64,000 nucleotides of DNA from Nymphaea colorata (Eukaryota; Streptophyta; Magnoliopsida; Nymphaeales; Nymphaeaceae), in assembly GCF_008831285.2 (NCBI RefSeq), contig NC_045141.1, positions 8,111,353 to 8,175,352 on the forward strand, given 5' to 3'. The notes beneath the pieces were generated by a model, which was given only the letters and a program-made list of their open reading frames with translations, was not told where the DNA came from and did no database searches. The first letter of the stretch is position 1; each line of letters starts with the position of its first letter. This document shows, piece after piece, positions 34,919 through 47,858 of this stretch. The position numbers and the translations under genes were made by a program.

Positions 34919-37610
34919 TATGCATGAGTTAAGAAGTTAATGCATTTGCAAAGAAACCAGTCAACTACTAAATATACAAACTTAACAAAATCGATCTCTG
35001 CGGCAAGAAACCCTCACAAAAGAAAAAGGGGACAGAGTAACAAACTGGAGTTTCTATATGGAAGCCTCCGGGAAAAAAAAATTCTTTAACAGTAGGAGCC
35101 AAAATAGAAAGAGGGATTTCCAAAAATTCAGCGAGAAACGAAAAAAAAAATTAAATACTATTCACCATTCATGTTCAAACACTAACCTTTCCACGAAAAC
35201 CTTGCAGAACTGCTCACAGAGTAACAATCGAGCCCAAATTTGTTGCTGCAGAGAAGAAGAGACAGATTCCTATGCTATGGTAACAGGGCGAGCGAAAATC
35301 AGTGTTTCCCAACACGGAAGCTGCTGCACAAACGATAGATGAAGAGACGGAGGGCTTCTTCTTCAGCAAGGATGAGAGAGACGAGGAGGGGATCAAGGGA
35401 GTGAGAGGGCGAGAGAGACAACGAGGGGAGCAGGAGAGTGAGAGGGCGAGAGAAACGACGACCAGTAGGCAGGACGAAGGTGACAGAGGCAGCTGCGGGC
35501 CTGTGGCAGGAGGGAGAGGGAGGCGATGCGTGGGTGCCCTAACGGGCAGAAAAATAAAACCGGCAAAATGTTTCCACCTCTCGCGGTGGAAACATTTTCC
35601 AAAAGAACATTTCCGGAAACGTGTTTAACGGTCATAATTTTCATTCCACGTTTGATGGAATGAGAAAAATTTTGAATATTTGAAAATTTTCTGCATGGCT
35701 ACAAGATATTGCCAGGCCATCAAACGCCCCCTAGAGTTTTTTCCGGAACCCCGATCTCTTTTCTGTGAATTTTTTCCCGTTTTCTTTTGTCATATTTAGG
35801 AATGCCTAATTTGGAAGCATATTAAGAAATATTTGCAAGCTTTTCGACTTTTAAGAACCAAAAGCTGAACTGATGATTCCCTATGCAATCCATCTCCTGC
35901 AGTTAATAGAGGTAGGTTTCCAAGATAAGGATTGCTATACTCTCTACGACTGCCTTTCCAACCCATTTATACGTCTACCATCTACATTTTCCATTTATAC
36001 ATCAGTGGGATTTTTTATACGCCCTTTTTTGCATTGGGGGCATTTGTTTGATCTGAAATATGAATTAGTCCTCATTTTGCACACTAAATAAACATGTATA
36101 AACATTTAATGGGGTAACCTTTTTCATCGAATAGAAGACTTTTTTTTTTTTGTTTTCTATTGGTCATTGTCTAAATAAATAGTGGAAAGAAACCAAAAAG
36201 CTTCTTGTCTTTGTCTTTTTCGTTTCTTTTCTAGCTTCCTTCATACGATAGGCAATGATCAAACCACTTCAAATGTTAATTCAGACTTTTGATATGTGAT
36301 TCTTTATGTGCATATACATTTTATTTCACCAATTTAATTTATATAAGTGAAATGAGTTGCGTTTTTTCGTTTTTTCATTTTTCGTTTTTTAAATATGTTT
36401 TTAAATTTTTAAATGGCATTTCATTTTCTCGCTTTTTTTTGCATTTTTTCAAAAATAATGCACTTTTCGTATACACACACAAAAGGACGCAGTGGCATCA
36501 TCAATATCCTAGGTGAGAAAACATGCATTGCATCAGTAGGAGTTGGTGTCTAGTCATAGTACTAAGTTAAATCTTGATTTACGTTTTCCAATCACTAGGC
36601 TGTTCTTATCATGCTGAATCAGCCTTTGTGCACATATAACCAAACTGCTTATATGTGAGACTTTGTTCACAAATATTCGTCAGCTTTAATACCACAGTCC
36701 TTTTTGGGCATTGGTTCGGTGCCAAGGATACTTGATGGTCTCATGAAAATGTTTGCAATTCTGGTGGTGTGTGCAGCATCATGAAAGTTAACTGAGCAGG
36801 TCTGAGTTGGAACACATTGCAAAGGTAATTGTAAGATTCCTGGCTGGCTGAATCATTTTGACCTTTTGTCTATCACATAGTGGACCTCTGTAGGCATCTG
36901 GCTAGTGACTCTGGCTAACATGGGATTATATTTCTTAGCACATAGACTAAACAACCATTTTCCTTTTTCAAAAGAAATATGAAGATATTACTTGCGTGAA
37001 CTATTTTGAGGTATAGTGCTTTTCATCATAAGCATAAAATTATTTGCAATAGTACTACTTGAGAGCTAGTCTTCAGAATGTGATCGTGTGTTGGTTTGTC
37101 TTTCTTTCTTTCTTTTTTTTTTTTGGTTGGGGGGGGGGTTGGGTTGTGTTGGGGGAGAGAGAGAGAGAGAGAGAATAAGCCTATTTAAAAGTATATAAGA
37201 TGATAATGGTTTTGTTGTAACATGAGCCTGTTCGATGGTTTCTTCCTAATAAGTTGATCTTGGTTCTGTTGTATCAAGAAAATGCTTGATGCTTTCTTCC
37301 TAATAGGATGATATTGGTTCTACACCATACTTGGCGAGCACTTCAGGTAGACTTTTAGTTCATCCAAGTTGCCTTGTCATACTGGGTGAACTATGGTGGT
37401 AAAGAGTTTGAAGCAGTTGAGAACTGTGGAGGTAATCATCTACGTTGCATCGAGAAGAAAAAAGAACTTCAAAAAATTACTCAACAGGAAAATAGAAGGG
37501 AAAGTTGCAAAAGAAAGCATCTGTCTGTCTACTTTGAAATGCTTTTCCATGTTACCCCCAAATCAATGTTGTAAGAAGCGTATACCTCACACAAAAAAAA
37601 AAACGTGACT
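34919..37610. other. region without recognised gene; low-complexity tracts
   Basis: Contains a GA-rich tract (35340-35520) open in several frames, T-rich tracts (36360-36440), a CTTT/T run followed by a G run (about 37102-37140) and an (AG)n run (37155-37174). Frames at 35058-35628 follow the purine bias and carry no motif. A perfect hairpin is listed separately. Confidence 0.45.
35566..35597. repeat. perfect 13-bp inverted repeat (hairpin)
   Basis: AAATGTTTCCACC (35566-35578) and GGTGGAAACATTT (35585-35597) pair perfectly around a six-base loop. The next 15 bases contain another near-palindrome, TTTCCGGAAA (35609-35618). This could be the end of a decayed inverted-repeat element; I see no reason to call it a small-RNA gene. 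Confidence 0.75.
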
Positions 37611-38459
37611 CAAAGCGTTTTTTAGAAAAAATGCCTTGTGGCAGGGCCTTGAGGTGCACACATCCCTGAAGCATGCACCTCAGTTAATATAGGTGTATGC
37701 CTCCATCCATGGTATGCTCCGTGCTTGAGGCATACGCCTCCGGGAAAGTGTTGAAAAAAGTAATGCTATATGTTTGTAATTTTCGAAATAAAGATAAGAA
37801 CATTGTTTTTTTTCTTTACTTACTATTATATTTTTTTATGTATTATTGTTTTTATATGAAGGTAAAAGAATAATAAAAGATTTACAACATGGGAGTTTTG
37901 ATGATGAAGCAACCGAAGAGGAAGATGAACTTATTCAATATATGGACGGTTCAAATGATGATCAATTGTCATCCATTACAGAATATGAAAATGATGAAGA
38001 TACGATTGGCCAATCACCTACAAAAATAATTTGAACTTTGTTAAATATCACTTGATAATTACACAAATTGGTTACTATTTTAATTTTTGTACATATAGGC
38101 ATTTCAATATGCTTATATTATTTTCCACCAATACTTGTTATTTACTTCTTCTCTTAATTGATATTATCATCTGAATTGTGGTTTTCCTAGTTTTGGTTAT
38201 TTGTTTTTCAATGTATGTTATGACATTATGTTTGTTTGGATTTGCAAATTATTGTAGTTTGCATATATTGTGTATTAGTTCTTATTGATATACTTAGTAT
38301 TGTAGTCGTTTTTTTCAGTTTTGTTGTTATTTTTATAAATATTATGTAATTCATGAACTTGTCTATGAAGCTACGCTTCAACTAATGCCTCACCTCCCCT
38401 CGCCTCATGAGAGGCTGAACGTGTCGCCTCACCTTATTGCCTTTTTCAACATTGCTCCA
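37611..38459 (+). mobile_element. hAT-like DNA transposon remnant
   Basis: The ends are imperfect inverted repeats: AAAAAATGCCTTGTGG..GGCCTTGAGGTG on the left (37627-37656), and on the right a sequence whose reverse complement reads AAAAAGGCAATAAGGTGAGGCG (38447-38426). Both are followed inward by multiple GCCTC/GAGGC motifs. Between them lies a short acidic frame (37846-38034; SFDDEATEEEDELIQ), preceded by a T-rich stretch with no clear acceptor, which resembles the acidic tail seen after some plant hAT-type transposases. The catalytic domain is absent. The hAT label is a judgement from end structure and tail only. Confidence 0.35.
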
Positions 38460-41400
38460 AATACCATCAAGTTGTTCCTCTTGAGAGTATGGTGCCACTT
38501 TTTCTTAGTAACTTGATCCGGTGACAACCAACTAGAAGTTTCTCTTGTTCTCTGCCTTCTTCCTCTGCAATACAATATGCATGATGCCGGTAGGTATGGT
38601 CATGAAGGGTTTGCATGCAATTGATGTCTAGCAATGTTAAAATGACTTGTACATGACCTAAAAAATCCTTAGATGAACTATAATGGGTCTCACCAGGCAT
38701 GCCATCTATTTTCTCCCCTCCCCTGAATGGGGAGTAGCGTGAAGCCAAAAATTTGAGATTTGGATATTAGAAAAATTGCAAGAGAAAGGGATCCGCCTAC
38801 TGGTATGTGGTCTAACCATGTCTCCCCGCCTTTAACATGGATAATTGGGCCTAAGACTAAGCATTTCTCAAAAGTTGTACAAGTCATTTGATCAATGCAT
38901 TATATATGTTTGTGCATAAGGGTTTGAAATTTGATTTTGAAGTTCATTTGCACTAAATTTTGAACAATCAACGTTTTGACCTTGTTTTAGATCAAATGAA
39001 ATGGATTTTAAACAAGTTATTTGAAAATCTAATTGGTTTTGACAAGTTATTTAGAAGTTCAACTTGTTTAGAAATTTAGGCAAATTCTTTTGAATTTTGG
39101 CAAAATTGAAAATTATTCACAATTGATTCTAGTTGGGATCATTGATTTTATCTAAAAATTTGAGAGTTTAAGAAATTTGGTTGGAAATTATATTTGTAAA
39201 TTGAGGATTTGATTTGTAAATAGTTGAAAATTGGAGTTTTAGTTCATGAACTTGAAGTTAATAAGCAATCTTGGATCAAAATTTTGAACTTAGTTTAAAG
39301 TAAATTAAAAAATGAACCTGACTTAAATAGTTGATTTACCTGTAAAAAATGGATCAATTGATCAAATTTGAAAATTGGCTGATCAAAAGATAGGAATTTT
39401 TAATTGAAATTGTACCAAGTTCTCTTTTATAGAAGATTGTAAAATTTTCAAATAAAGCTTGTTTTTGGAAAAATAGGGATTCCAATGTTTTATAGAAAAT
39501 TTTTATGTTCCAAATATATTTGTTGGCAAGATTGATAGGATTCTTGTATTTTCTTTTCAAAACTAAGTGAGATTCCAAATTCTTTGTTGCAATATAGCTC
39601 GGTCATGTTTTGTAACTTGAATTGGTTGACTTACTTTCTAGAGATGGTGCATGTGTGTGTGAATTAGATAAGTGAATGCATGCATGAATTAAGAAAATAA
39701 ACTATATGTGTGCATACATTATTCACTCTCACTAACTCTCCATGCATCTACACGTGTTAATTTTTTATTCCATCATACATGCATTCATGAAATAAAGAGC
39801 AAATTTATATTAAATTGGATAAGTAGTACAATGTCTATGCTATACTTGGTATTGAATCAAGTATAACTACTACAATGCAGTCCATAAGCTTGACATAGAT
39901 AAAATTCTTAAACTTGAAAGTGAAATCTGAACATTGAATGAAAAATCCCAGTTTTAGAATGGGAAAAACGTGGAAAAGCTCCACTTCCTCATGTTAAAAT
40001 GATTATAAAACAGACCATGTACTGATTTATTGGTTGCAAATTAAGAAATGTCTACTTTGGCGATCTGTCTTCAAAGTAAAATGTAATTTGATAGATTAAA
40101 TCTTGAAATTGATGAAACATATATACATATTTTGAATATATACATCTATTTTTCCATTAAAGTACATGTTGGAATGCAAATCAGATCTTAGAAGCAATGT
40201 TTACTCCAAATTTGGTTTTAAATCTAAGGCTATGAAAATTAGCATAGAATGTTGAGAGAATTTGACAAAGTTTCTTTTGCCAGTTTTGTGAATTTTAATT
40301 ACAGCTTTTGGCTGAAATTTTGTGACATTTGAAAACCAAACCAATTGCAAAATTGAAAAATGTGAAGTCGAAATCATGAATATCAGCAATATTAGAAGCT
40401 ACTCTGTACAGTGCTGATTAGAAAGACTAGGGATTCGGTCTAATTTCATAGACATTGACAAATTAGTAGCTTCCTTTGAGCAGAAACAAGTATTTTAGGA
40501 TCTCAAACTTGATGTTTGAAGATTCTTTGAAAAATCAAATTCTAGGTTTTAAAAATACATATATATACACTCAATCAGCCTGATTTCAAATTTTTAATCA
40601 GCTAAATCTTGTAGTTTTGAGCCATCAAGATTCATTGTTGGAAGCAATCTCCTTTAGATTAACTTAAGGATGTGACCCTTAACCTAATCTTGAAAGAATA
40701 ATAGCCATTTTCATATGAGATGATATATATATATATAGACACACACACACATTCGTATATATACATAAATGTTGCTTTTTCAATTAAAAAGATTGAGTAA
40801 AGGGCCACATAACACATGAACAGTGATAGTTTATGGATGGGATTTTTACATCAAAGGCGTTGAAGGCATGGCCTCTAACCTCCTTGACCACCTCTCTCAA
40901 AAGAAACTACAGAAAATTACGAGAAATATAGATTGAAATGGAAGAAGATCAGTGGATCATCTCAACCAATTATTCATTATGTAAGGATGGATCTCATCTA
41001 TAATAATGAATCTGCCCCTCATAAGCTTTTGAGAATGGAAAATGCATGCATTGCAACATTTAAATAAAAATTCTCTCTCATTTGGTCACTAACTCAACCA
41101 ACCAGAAAAAGAGCAGAGGCAGTGGCGTTCTCGGAGCTGCGGAGGAGGTGGAGCCTGCTCAGGAAGAGCTTGCCGGTGGTGAGGTTTTTGTGGGCGGTGA
41201 TGGGGTAGCTAGCATCCCACGATTCACCAGAAAGCTCATTGGAGTGATGTGTGGGTTGCCTGAAGAGTGGCTCCTCTCATTAGGAGAGCTCCACCTGTGG
41301 GTGGTAGAGATGCTGCCGTGGACTGATAGCTATGGCAGTGTTTGGATGGGCAGTGGAACTCAGGCAATGGTCACCGGTTTCAAGTGGGGCACTGCCCCTA

Positions 41401-43415
41401 CACAAGTAGTTCAGAACAAGGAACGAGACAACATTAATGCAGGAATTAATGAACTTATTAAATAACAGAGAGAAAGTAGAGGGTGCCATGTTGACATGGG
41501 ACAATGTGATGCTGATGTGGTGCCAAGGTGGAAGGTGTGGGGGCTAACTGGGTGCTAGGCTAGAACCTGCACAAAGAAAGGCCAGCTTAAGGAGCTAGCA
41601 CCGCATGGACTGGCAAGTGACTGGGAGAGGAGCACGGCCCTTGGTTTGGTTGGGCCAATAATGGCAATGTAGGTAGTCGATGGCAGAGAGTGTGTGTGTC
41701 CTAAGAAGCTAGCAGTTTGGGTCAAACCTCGGGTGGCATGTTGCTATAGTGGCTGGTCCACGGTGGCCAGTTCAGTCTGAGTCATCCTAGAAGCTGGGCA
41801 GATAGCCTAGGGCAGCAAATCAGCCCTCTAAGTGATCAAATGTGGTAAAAAAAAAAAAAGAATGAATTTGGATCAGCTGGCATACCCATGCCATGTGGCA
41901 ATCTCTGGGGTCTGCTAGTGGCATCCTTGGAAACTGGCTGGTCCTACATGGCATTGGGCAGGTCAGGCCCTAGCTATTTATTGGCCAGGTTGCCTTTATG
42001 CACGCCAACTTCCCTCCCCAGTTGGCAAAGGGCGCCAAGGTGGAGGGCATTAATAGTTCCACGCAGAATTTGGGGGTGATGTCTAGTCCACTATGGAGGA
42101 GCCAGGAGGTCGACCTCTTGAGCGGCCCCATCTAGGCCAAGCAGCCATATAGGTGAAGGAAAACTTTGAAATTCTTGAGCACGCACATGCACAATCAGTG
42201 AACTCTAATACGATGTTGCCAAAGATGGAGAGTTAAAAACAAGGGAGAAACAAACATTTGTTTTTGATCAATGCTTAAATTGAAAGGGGTTGTATGGGAT
42301 TCTAAATGTAAGTGAACACGAATAAATCACTCTCAATTCTAAGTCCAAATGCACACAACACTATTAAATGGTTCTGAACCAAAGTACTCTACTTAGAGGT
42401 TTGCATGAATCTATAGCAACCATTTGGATTGACATCTCGCATAGTGTTCAAAATCAACAGTGATATTTTTTGCAGATATGAACATTTATGCATTTGGATC
42501 TTGGTTTGGGATATGGTTCTGAGATTCAAATCATGATATCCATAGAAGATTCTAGATGATAGGTATGGGCATGGATCTAAGATTCAGATCAAGATCTAAA
42601 TCCTTCGAAAGTTTCTACAAAATGGATCTTAAGAGATTTTGATTAGAATTCTAGATAATAGTTCGTAGATCTAAAAATGTTGATGTAAACATTGTAATTG
42701 ATGCTTCAAATACCATAACGTCAAGTATGTCTAGCATATAGACTAAGTACAAAATGACATTATTGCAGATGAAATTTTTGTTTTACCCTTGGGCATGGGA
42801 AAGAGATTTAAAATGAAATGACTTTTTACCCTTGGGTGAAGATTTGGACCATCTATTATGTGTAGGTTCATGTAGAAAATATGGATTAGAAAAAAATTGA
42901 TTGGTTTACTCCTTGTGTAGATTTTGAACTCAAATAAGCATAAATCATGGATTTGACTTTGCTTAAAGCTCTAGGAATCAAAGAAAGCCATAAACTAATG
43001 TATATGAGACATATGTCCTATGTTTGTGTAGAATAATATGGCTTAAAAGAAAATGACTGTTGTGTCCCTATGTGTAATTCTGAAGCTCCGGGTGAGTTTG
43101 GCAAATCTGATTAGACCAGTCTATATGCCTATTTCTAGATTGACTTTAGTTAAAATATAACTAAAAAACCCTCCAACATTCTTGTAAAAATCAAATTTTC
43201 TAAAATTTACAAGCTGTGAATCTCATATATATAAAGAGAAACATAGAAGGTTTTCAAAAATTAGGTTATGATCGTCATCTTCACTAGCTGAGTTGCGGGC
43301 CTTAGATCAGCCATTTACTGGTAAGGATATGTTGAAAGATCAGAAAGTTTTGCTCTGAGTTAACTGAATTAAGCTTGATAGATGTTTACAGAGTGTAGCA
43401 AGTATTATGAATGAG
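38460..43415. other. intergenic, no gene recognised
   Basis: 38.9-41.0 kb is very AT-rich. 41.08-42.1 kb is richer in G+C with an open frame at 41082-41465 that has no motif; the opposite strand across 41100-41250 is also open, which is typical of biased sequence. Short (TA)n/(CA)n tracts lie at 40722-40752. Confidence 0.4.
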
Positions 43416-43910
43416 TTCCGGACCTTCAATACTGAATTGAACTCAACTTGGGTATGAATAAACTCAAACCCAAAAACTAAGAAAAGATAGATTCATACAT
43501 GATAAATACGATTTTGGCTCAATTATAGCTCACTCTATTAGGTTGAGGTCAAATTCAGCTTAAATCCAAAAGAGAGAGAGAGAGAGAGAAAGAAAATGAG
43601 CTTTAGGACCTTCCAAACTAAGATGAACTCAGATGGCTTCATAAATGAACTCAAACAAAACTAAAAGAAGATAGATTTATACATGACAAACATGATCCTA
43701 GCTCGGTTTCAGCTCACTCCACTAGGTTGAGCTCAAATGCCTTAAAAACAAAAAAGAGAGTGAAGTTCGGACCTTTGGAACAAAATTGAACTCAAACCAA
43801 GATGAATAAACTCAAACCAAACTAAGGGAGGATAAATTTATAAATGATAAATATGATTCTAGTTTGGTTTGAGCTAACTCAACTCGGTTGCACTATAACT
43901 TAATTCAAAC
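43416..43910. repeat. three-unit tandem repeat, about 150-180-bp unit
   Basis: Three diverged units start near 43416, 43600 and 43762. Each shows GGACCTT..GAACTCA..AAACTCAAAC..ACTAA..GATARATT..ATACATGA..A..ACGAT and ends with AGCTCACTC..TAGGTTGAG..CAAAT. An (AG)n run sits at the end of the first unit (43570-43589). Confidence 0.75.
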
Positions 43911-45424
43911 AATGCTAAATAGGGGAGAGAGTGGCCTAGTGGAAATCTGTGAATAACTTTGAAACTAAAATGTGAGCTTGGTAACTCAAAGTAAGTAAAA
44001 TAATAATTTTTTCCCACTAAAGCAAACCTATCCTGAATTTAGTTAGACTTAATAATATATAGTCGAGCTAAAAATTGTAGTTCTCGGTTCTGGTGAGCTG
44101 ACTCATAGGGAAAGCTGACTTAAACTGGTAAAAATGGTTGGTGAGATGACTTTAAATACTCTTAGAGACTTGTACAGCTAAGAATTACTCAATTTATGTT
44201 TGTTTTAAATCATTACTAAGATTTCTAAGTTTTTCTTATATTAGGGACAAAATGGTCATTTGACATGGTTGCGACAACTTAGGTGATCCTAGTCTAGGTA
44301 TTAGATGTCTAAATAGGTAAGTTTGACCCTGGTTTTCTATGGTTAGCCCCTGCATTTGAAATCATTTTTTAAAAGCTCAGTTCAAAACCTCCATGTATGA
44401 GGTAAAATGGTCATTTGGTCATGGTGAAAATTTTTTAGAGTTCAAAAGACTTCCTGAGGTGCTTTTGAGGTTCAATTTGTGGGCGTGCCAAATTTCACTA
44501 AGTTTTTGAGCTTTCGTAGGAGCACTAAGAACACTGGTACTCTCATTAAGTGACATTTTAATCAATCTGTGCGCTCAAATTTAAAATTGGTATTCCATAT
44601 CTCTCAAAAATCAGTTCAAAAGTTACTATGACAATGTCTAGATATGAACACTCCATGAGCGACTGAAAATCTAAAATGTGTGCTCAATCTAAAACAGAAT
44701 TACTGAATTGAAAGCAAGAATAGTAAGTTCATGCACTTAAGAATCTGATCGTAACTCAATTTGGTCTAACTCACTCGAATCAGTGGAAAATGATGATCAA
44801 ACATGAGGAAATGGGAAAAACAAGGTGTCATTTCTTAAAATGATTGTCCTAACACTAGAAATGAGACTTCAAAAATGGAAATGGAGCTGGAGATAATATG
44901 CTTATGCTGAGGAGATCTTATTGTTGGTCTAGTCAATTCTGCATGTGTTTTGATGACAAGAAACGATTGAAAAATGAGGGAAATTACCTATTTCTAGATC
45001 ATTTCTGACCAAATGTAAGCTAATAAAGTTGTTTGGGTGTTTCCATTGACTTATACAAATGGAAATAACCCCAATTGCTTAGTAATACAACTCTCAGGAC
45101 TTCCATAGTTATTTGCAAAGCCAGAGAAAATGGATAAAATGAGTTGATCGGGAGCAAAATGTTCATTTTCTATGTGATGATGACTTGAGTGATATGGATA
45201 CTGGAGTTAGATACATATGATGTATGATTTGCTTTGGTGTAGTTCATGGACCTTATATTTGAAATTCTTTTGGAAGAATCAGTTAAATATCCCATTTAAG
45301 AAGGGTAAAATAGTCATTTTTAACCAACTCTTAGCACAGTTTGGCTCATGCTATAGAAAGGCTGTAAACTAGGACAATTGGTATAACTAAAGGCCTAATT
45401 AGACAACACCCAGAGAACCTGTAG
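43911..45424. other. AT-rich region, no gene recognised
   Basis: No motif or clear frame seen. GGGTAAAATAGTCATTT-like strings recur loosely (44252, 44401, 45304), suggesting old, diverged repeats. Confidence 0.35.
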
Positions 45425-46390
45425 ATGGTTCATTTGGGGGGATTCAAGAGATGGGAGGCATGATCATGCAGTGAGGTGGTTCTCCTTGTGCTTACCTTTA
45501 GAGGAGGATGGGGCTGGTTTGAAAGATTTGAGTAGCCTTAATAATGCTTGGATGATTTAGTTGACACTCAAGGCCAAGTTAATGGACTCCTTTTGGTGAT
45601 ACTACTTGTGTTGACAGAAGTATTTGCACAACCATAGCCTTTGGTTGCAGGTCTCATGTGGGGATGGGAGGAAATTTCTCATCTTGTCTCTTAGAAAGTG
45701 ATTAACGTCTTATCAGAATAGTGTGGTTGGGGTCTGCTGTGCTATTTTTTTCAATGTTTGGAACCTCCAACATCTGTAAACTATAAGCAGAAGCTGGTGG
45801 GGGTGATTCACTCATAGAATTCTTGGGATGTGCAAGATTTTTGGGTCTTTGGATTCCTTTAGCTATGAGGAGTGTTCGTTTGGTGACAAATAGAGACACT
45901 TTGTTATGGTCTGATTCAGTTGTGAGTAGTCTGAAACTCTTAATTGAGTGTATATATATGAGTGCGTTAAAGTGAAGATTGTGAGGCATGTGAGGGGAGC
46001 CATAGTATATAGAAACGACTCAATGGAGTGCACAAAGTGGACATCATATATTGCTCTGAAAGGCAGGACTTTCACCCAAGATCGCATAGAAAATTTTGGA
46101 GTTCCACTTGCCAATTGGTGTCCTCTTTGTGAGAAGGAAGAGGAATTGATAGCCCATGTGTTCATTCATTGGTCTTTGGCGTGATCCATCAGGAAAGTCA
46201 TCGGTTGCAAGTATAATGTAATGGTGAAATTCAAACAGTCTACGATAGTCCTTATGAGTCCTGGTGCTGGGGCATTAAATTTAGCTAGAAGGGGATGGTG
46301 TTTATGCTTTCCAAAGGTTATCTGGAAGCTCTGGCTATGAAGGAATAAAAGGGTGCATGATGGGGATGTAGTGCCGAAATATGTTCAGTG
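45425..46390 (+). mobile_element. non-LTR retrotransposon (L1-type LINE) 3' remnant
   Basis: Frames broken by several stops carry, in order, features of the region after reverse transcriptase in plant LINEs: HAVRWFSLCLPLEEDGAGLK..LSSLNNAW (about 45458-45550), CGDGRKF (about 45659-45680), then the zinc-binding RVT domain, with ALKGRTFTQDRIENFG followed by NWCPLCEKEEELIAHVF (46052-46165), and a terminal KVIWKLWL..NKRVHDG (about 46313-46363). The order and the CxxC...H pattern identify the family. The reverse transcriptase core itself lies outside or is lost, and multiple stops mean it is dead. Confidence 0.75.
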
Positions 46391-47120
46391 CAAACCTTTG
46401 TGGGAAGATTGTTAAACAATTGATGATAAATGCATGTTGGGGGTTGGCGAGTAAGTAGGAGATTTTGGCTTGGTTGGAATCTGGCATTCATCATGATCCT
46501 TAGCCATCATTTGATGGTTTCAGTCTGATCATAAACTTTGCCTGCAGATGGATTGGAGACTCTCATAAGGTAGGGTACTGGGTGAAAAAGTGAGGATGTG
46601 GGGTTTTTGATTCTGGAGTTTGTTATGTCCCAGCCAGACTATGTTAGGGTGCCAAGGAGATCTAAGTTGGAATTCCTTGTAGCCTACCATGATTTAATGG
46701 GGTGGTTCGAATTTCAGCGGCTCCCATAGGCTGGAGGAATGCATGGTTTCACTGCATGAAAGAGGTTGATTAAATGCGTCACGGATATGGGGATCATGTT
46801 CCTTCAAGGAAGATTTTTGTTCTGGTGCATTGCAATCCTGCGTTTGAGGTAGTGAAAGTCTCGCATCGCTGCATTGATTTGCATTCTTCTGTTGAATGGT
46901 CGATTCCTTAAAGGTGTCCATGTTGGTTATTTTTTCTGTACATTCTTTTAATTTTGTTGAACTAATTGAGAGACTGCTCCTCCCAGCCGTTTATTAAGCA
47001 AAGCAATTTTGAGCTCATATTTGAATCTAGGACCATTTGATAGATTCAGATCTAAGGATCCAGAGTTGATTTTTAACACTTCGATCTTAGATCCAAGGAT
47101 TTTCAAAAATGCAGTTTCTA
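46391..47120. other. no gene recognised
   Basis: Possibly the 3' untranslated part of the LINE on its left side. The minus-strand frame 46921-46694 has no recognised motif. Confidence 0.35.
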
Positions 47121-47465
47121 GTATGGGTGAACGTGAGCTGAGTCGAGCCCAAGCTTGGTCAGCTCGAACTCCGCTTGCCTTCTATATTGCACAACTCGAG
47201 CTCGAATTAAGTTATATAATGTCAACTCGAGCTCGGCTCAATCAAGCGTGTCAGAGCTAGATCTCATTTAACTAGCATATAAGCGTGTCATTTATATGCT
47301 ATGGCAAAATATGGCAGCAAGCATGCTGCTGCTATGGAAGAGATGAAGCAGAGTATATGCAGAAAAAGAGAAATCATATGAGATATTTGGATTTTGAGTT
47401 TTGGGTTTTCAAGGAACTTCGCTCATGCTCAGCGCTGAATGAAGGTTTCAGATCGCTTGCTAGAA

Positions 47466-47820
47466 CGAGGGTTTCATGAACCTGAAAGCCCTCGCTCCAG
47501 CGCCACCCTTTGCTGAGCGAGGCTTTCTGATTAATCTGAAACCCCTTGCTGTGTGAGGCTTTCAGATTGATTTGAAACCCTTTGCTTTGCTGGGCGAGGG
47601 TTTCATCCCTCACTCGCTGCGAATGAGGGTGTTTTGAAACCCTTGCTTGTTGGAGCAAGGTTCTGAAGAAAGAAACCCTTGCTCCAGTGAATGAGGGTTT
47701 TAGATTCCAAAGCTCCAGTGAACGAGGGTTTCATCCCTCACTCGTTGCGGGCGAAGGTGTTCTGAAACCACGTTTGTTGAAGCCAGGGTTTTGAAGAAAC
47801 CCTCGGTCCAATGAGCGACC
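47466..47820. repeat. irregular tandem array of GAGGGTTTCA / CTTGCTCCA motifs
   Basis: Motifs like CGAGGGTTTCAT, GAAACCCTTGCTCCAG and TCATCCCTCACTCGTTGCG recur at irregular spacing on both strands, which opens the frame across the array. The AAACCCT strings resemble plant telomere repeats but are not in a regular 7-bp array. Confidence 0.65.
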
Positions 47821-47834
47821 CTCGACTTAGAGTT

Positions 47835-47858
47835 AGAGAGAGAGAGAGAGAGAGAGAG
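47835..47858. repeat. (AG)n microsatellite
   Basis: Twelve AG units within the TIR element. Confidence 0.9.

Noticed and set aside
35058-35644. Basic/acidic frames on both strands
   Set aside because: They follow GA-rich repeats (GAGAGGGCGAGAGA) and have no motif.
41082-41465. 127-codon frame in a less AT-rich stretch
   Set aside because: No recognised domain; the opposite strand is equally open over part of it.
47466-47820. Interstitial telomere array
   Set aside because: AAACCCT strings occur but not in a regular 7-bp period; they belong to a longer irregular motif.
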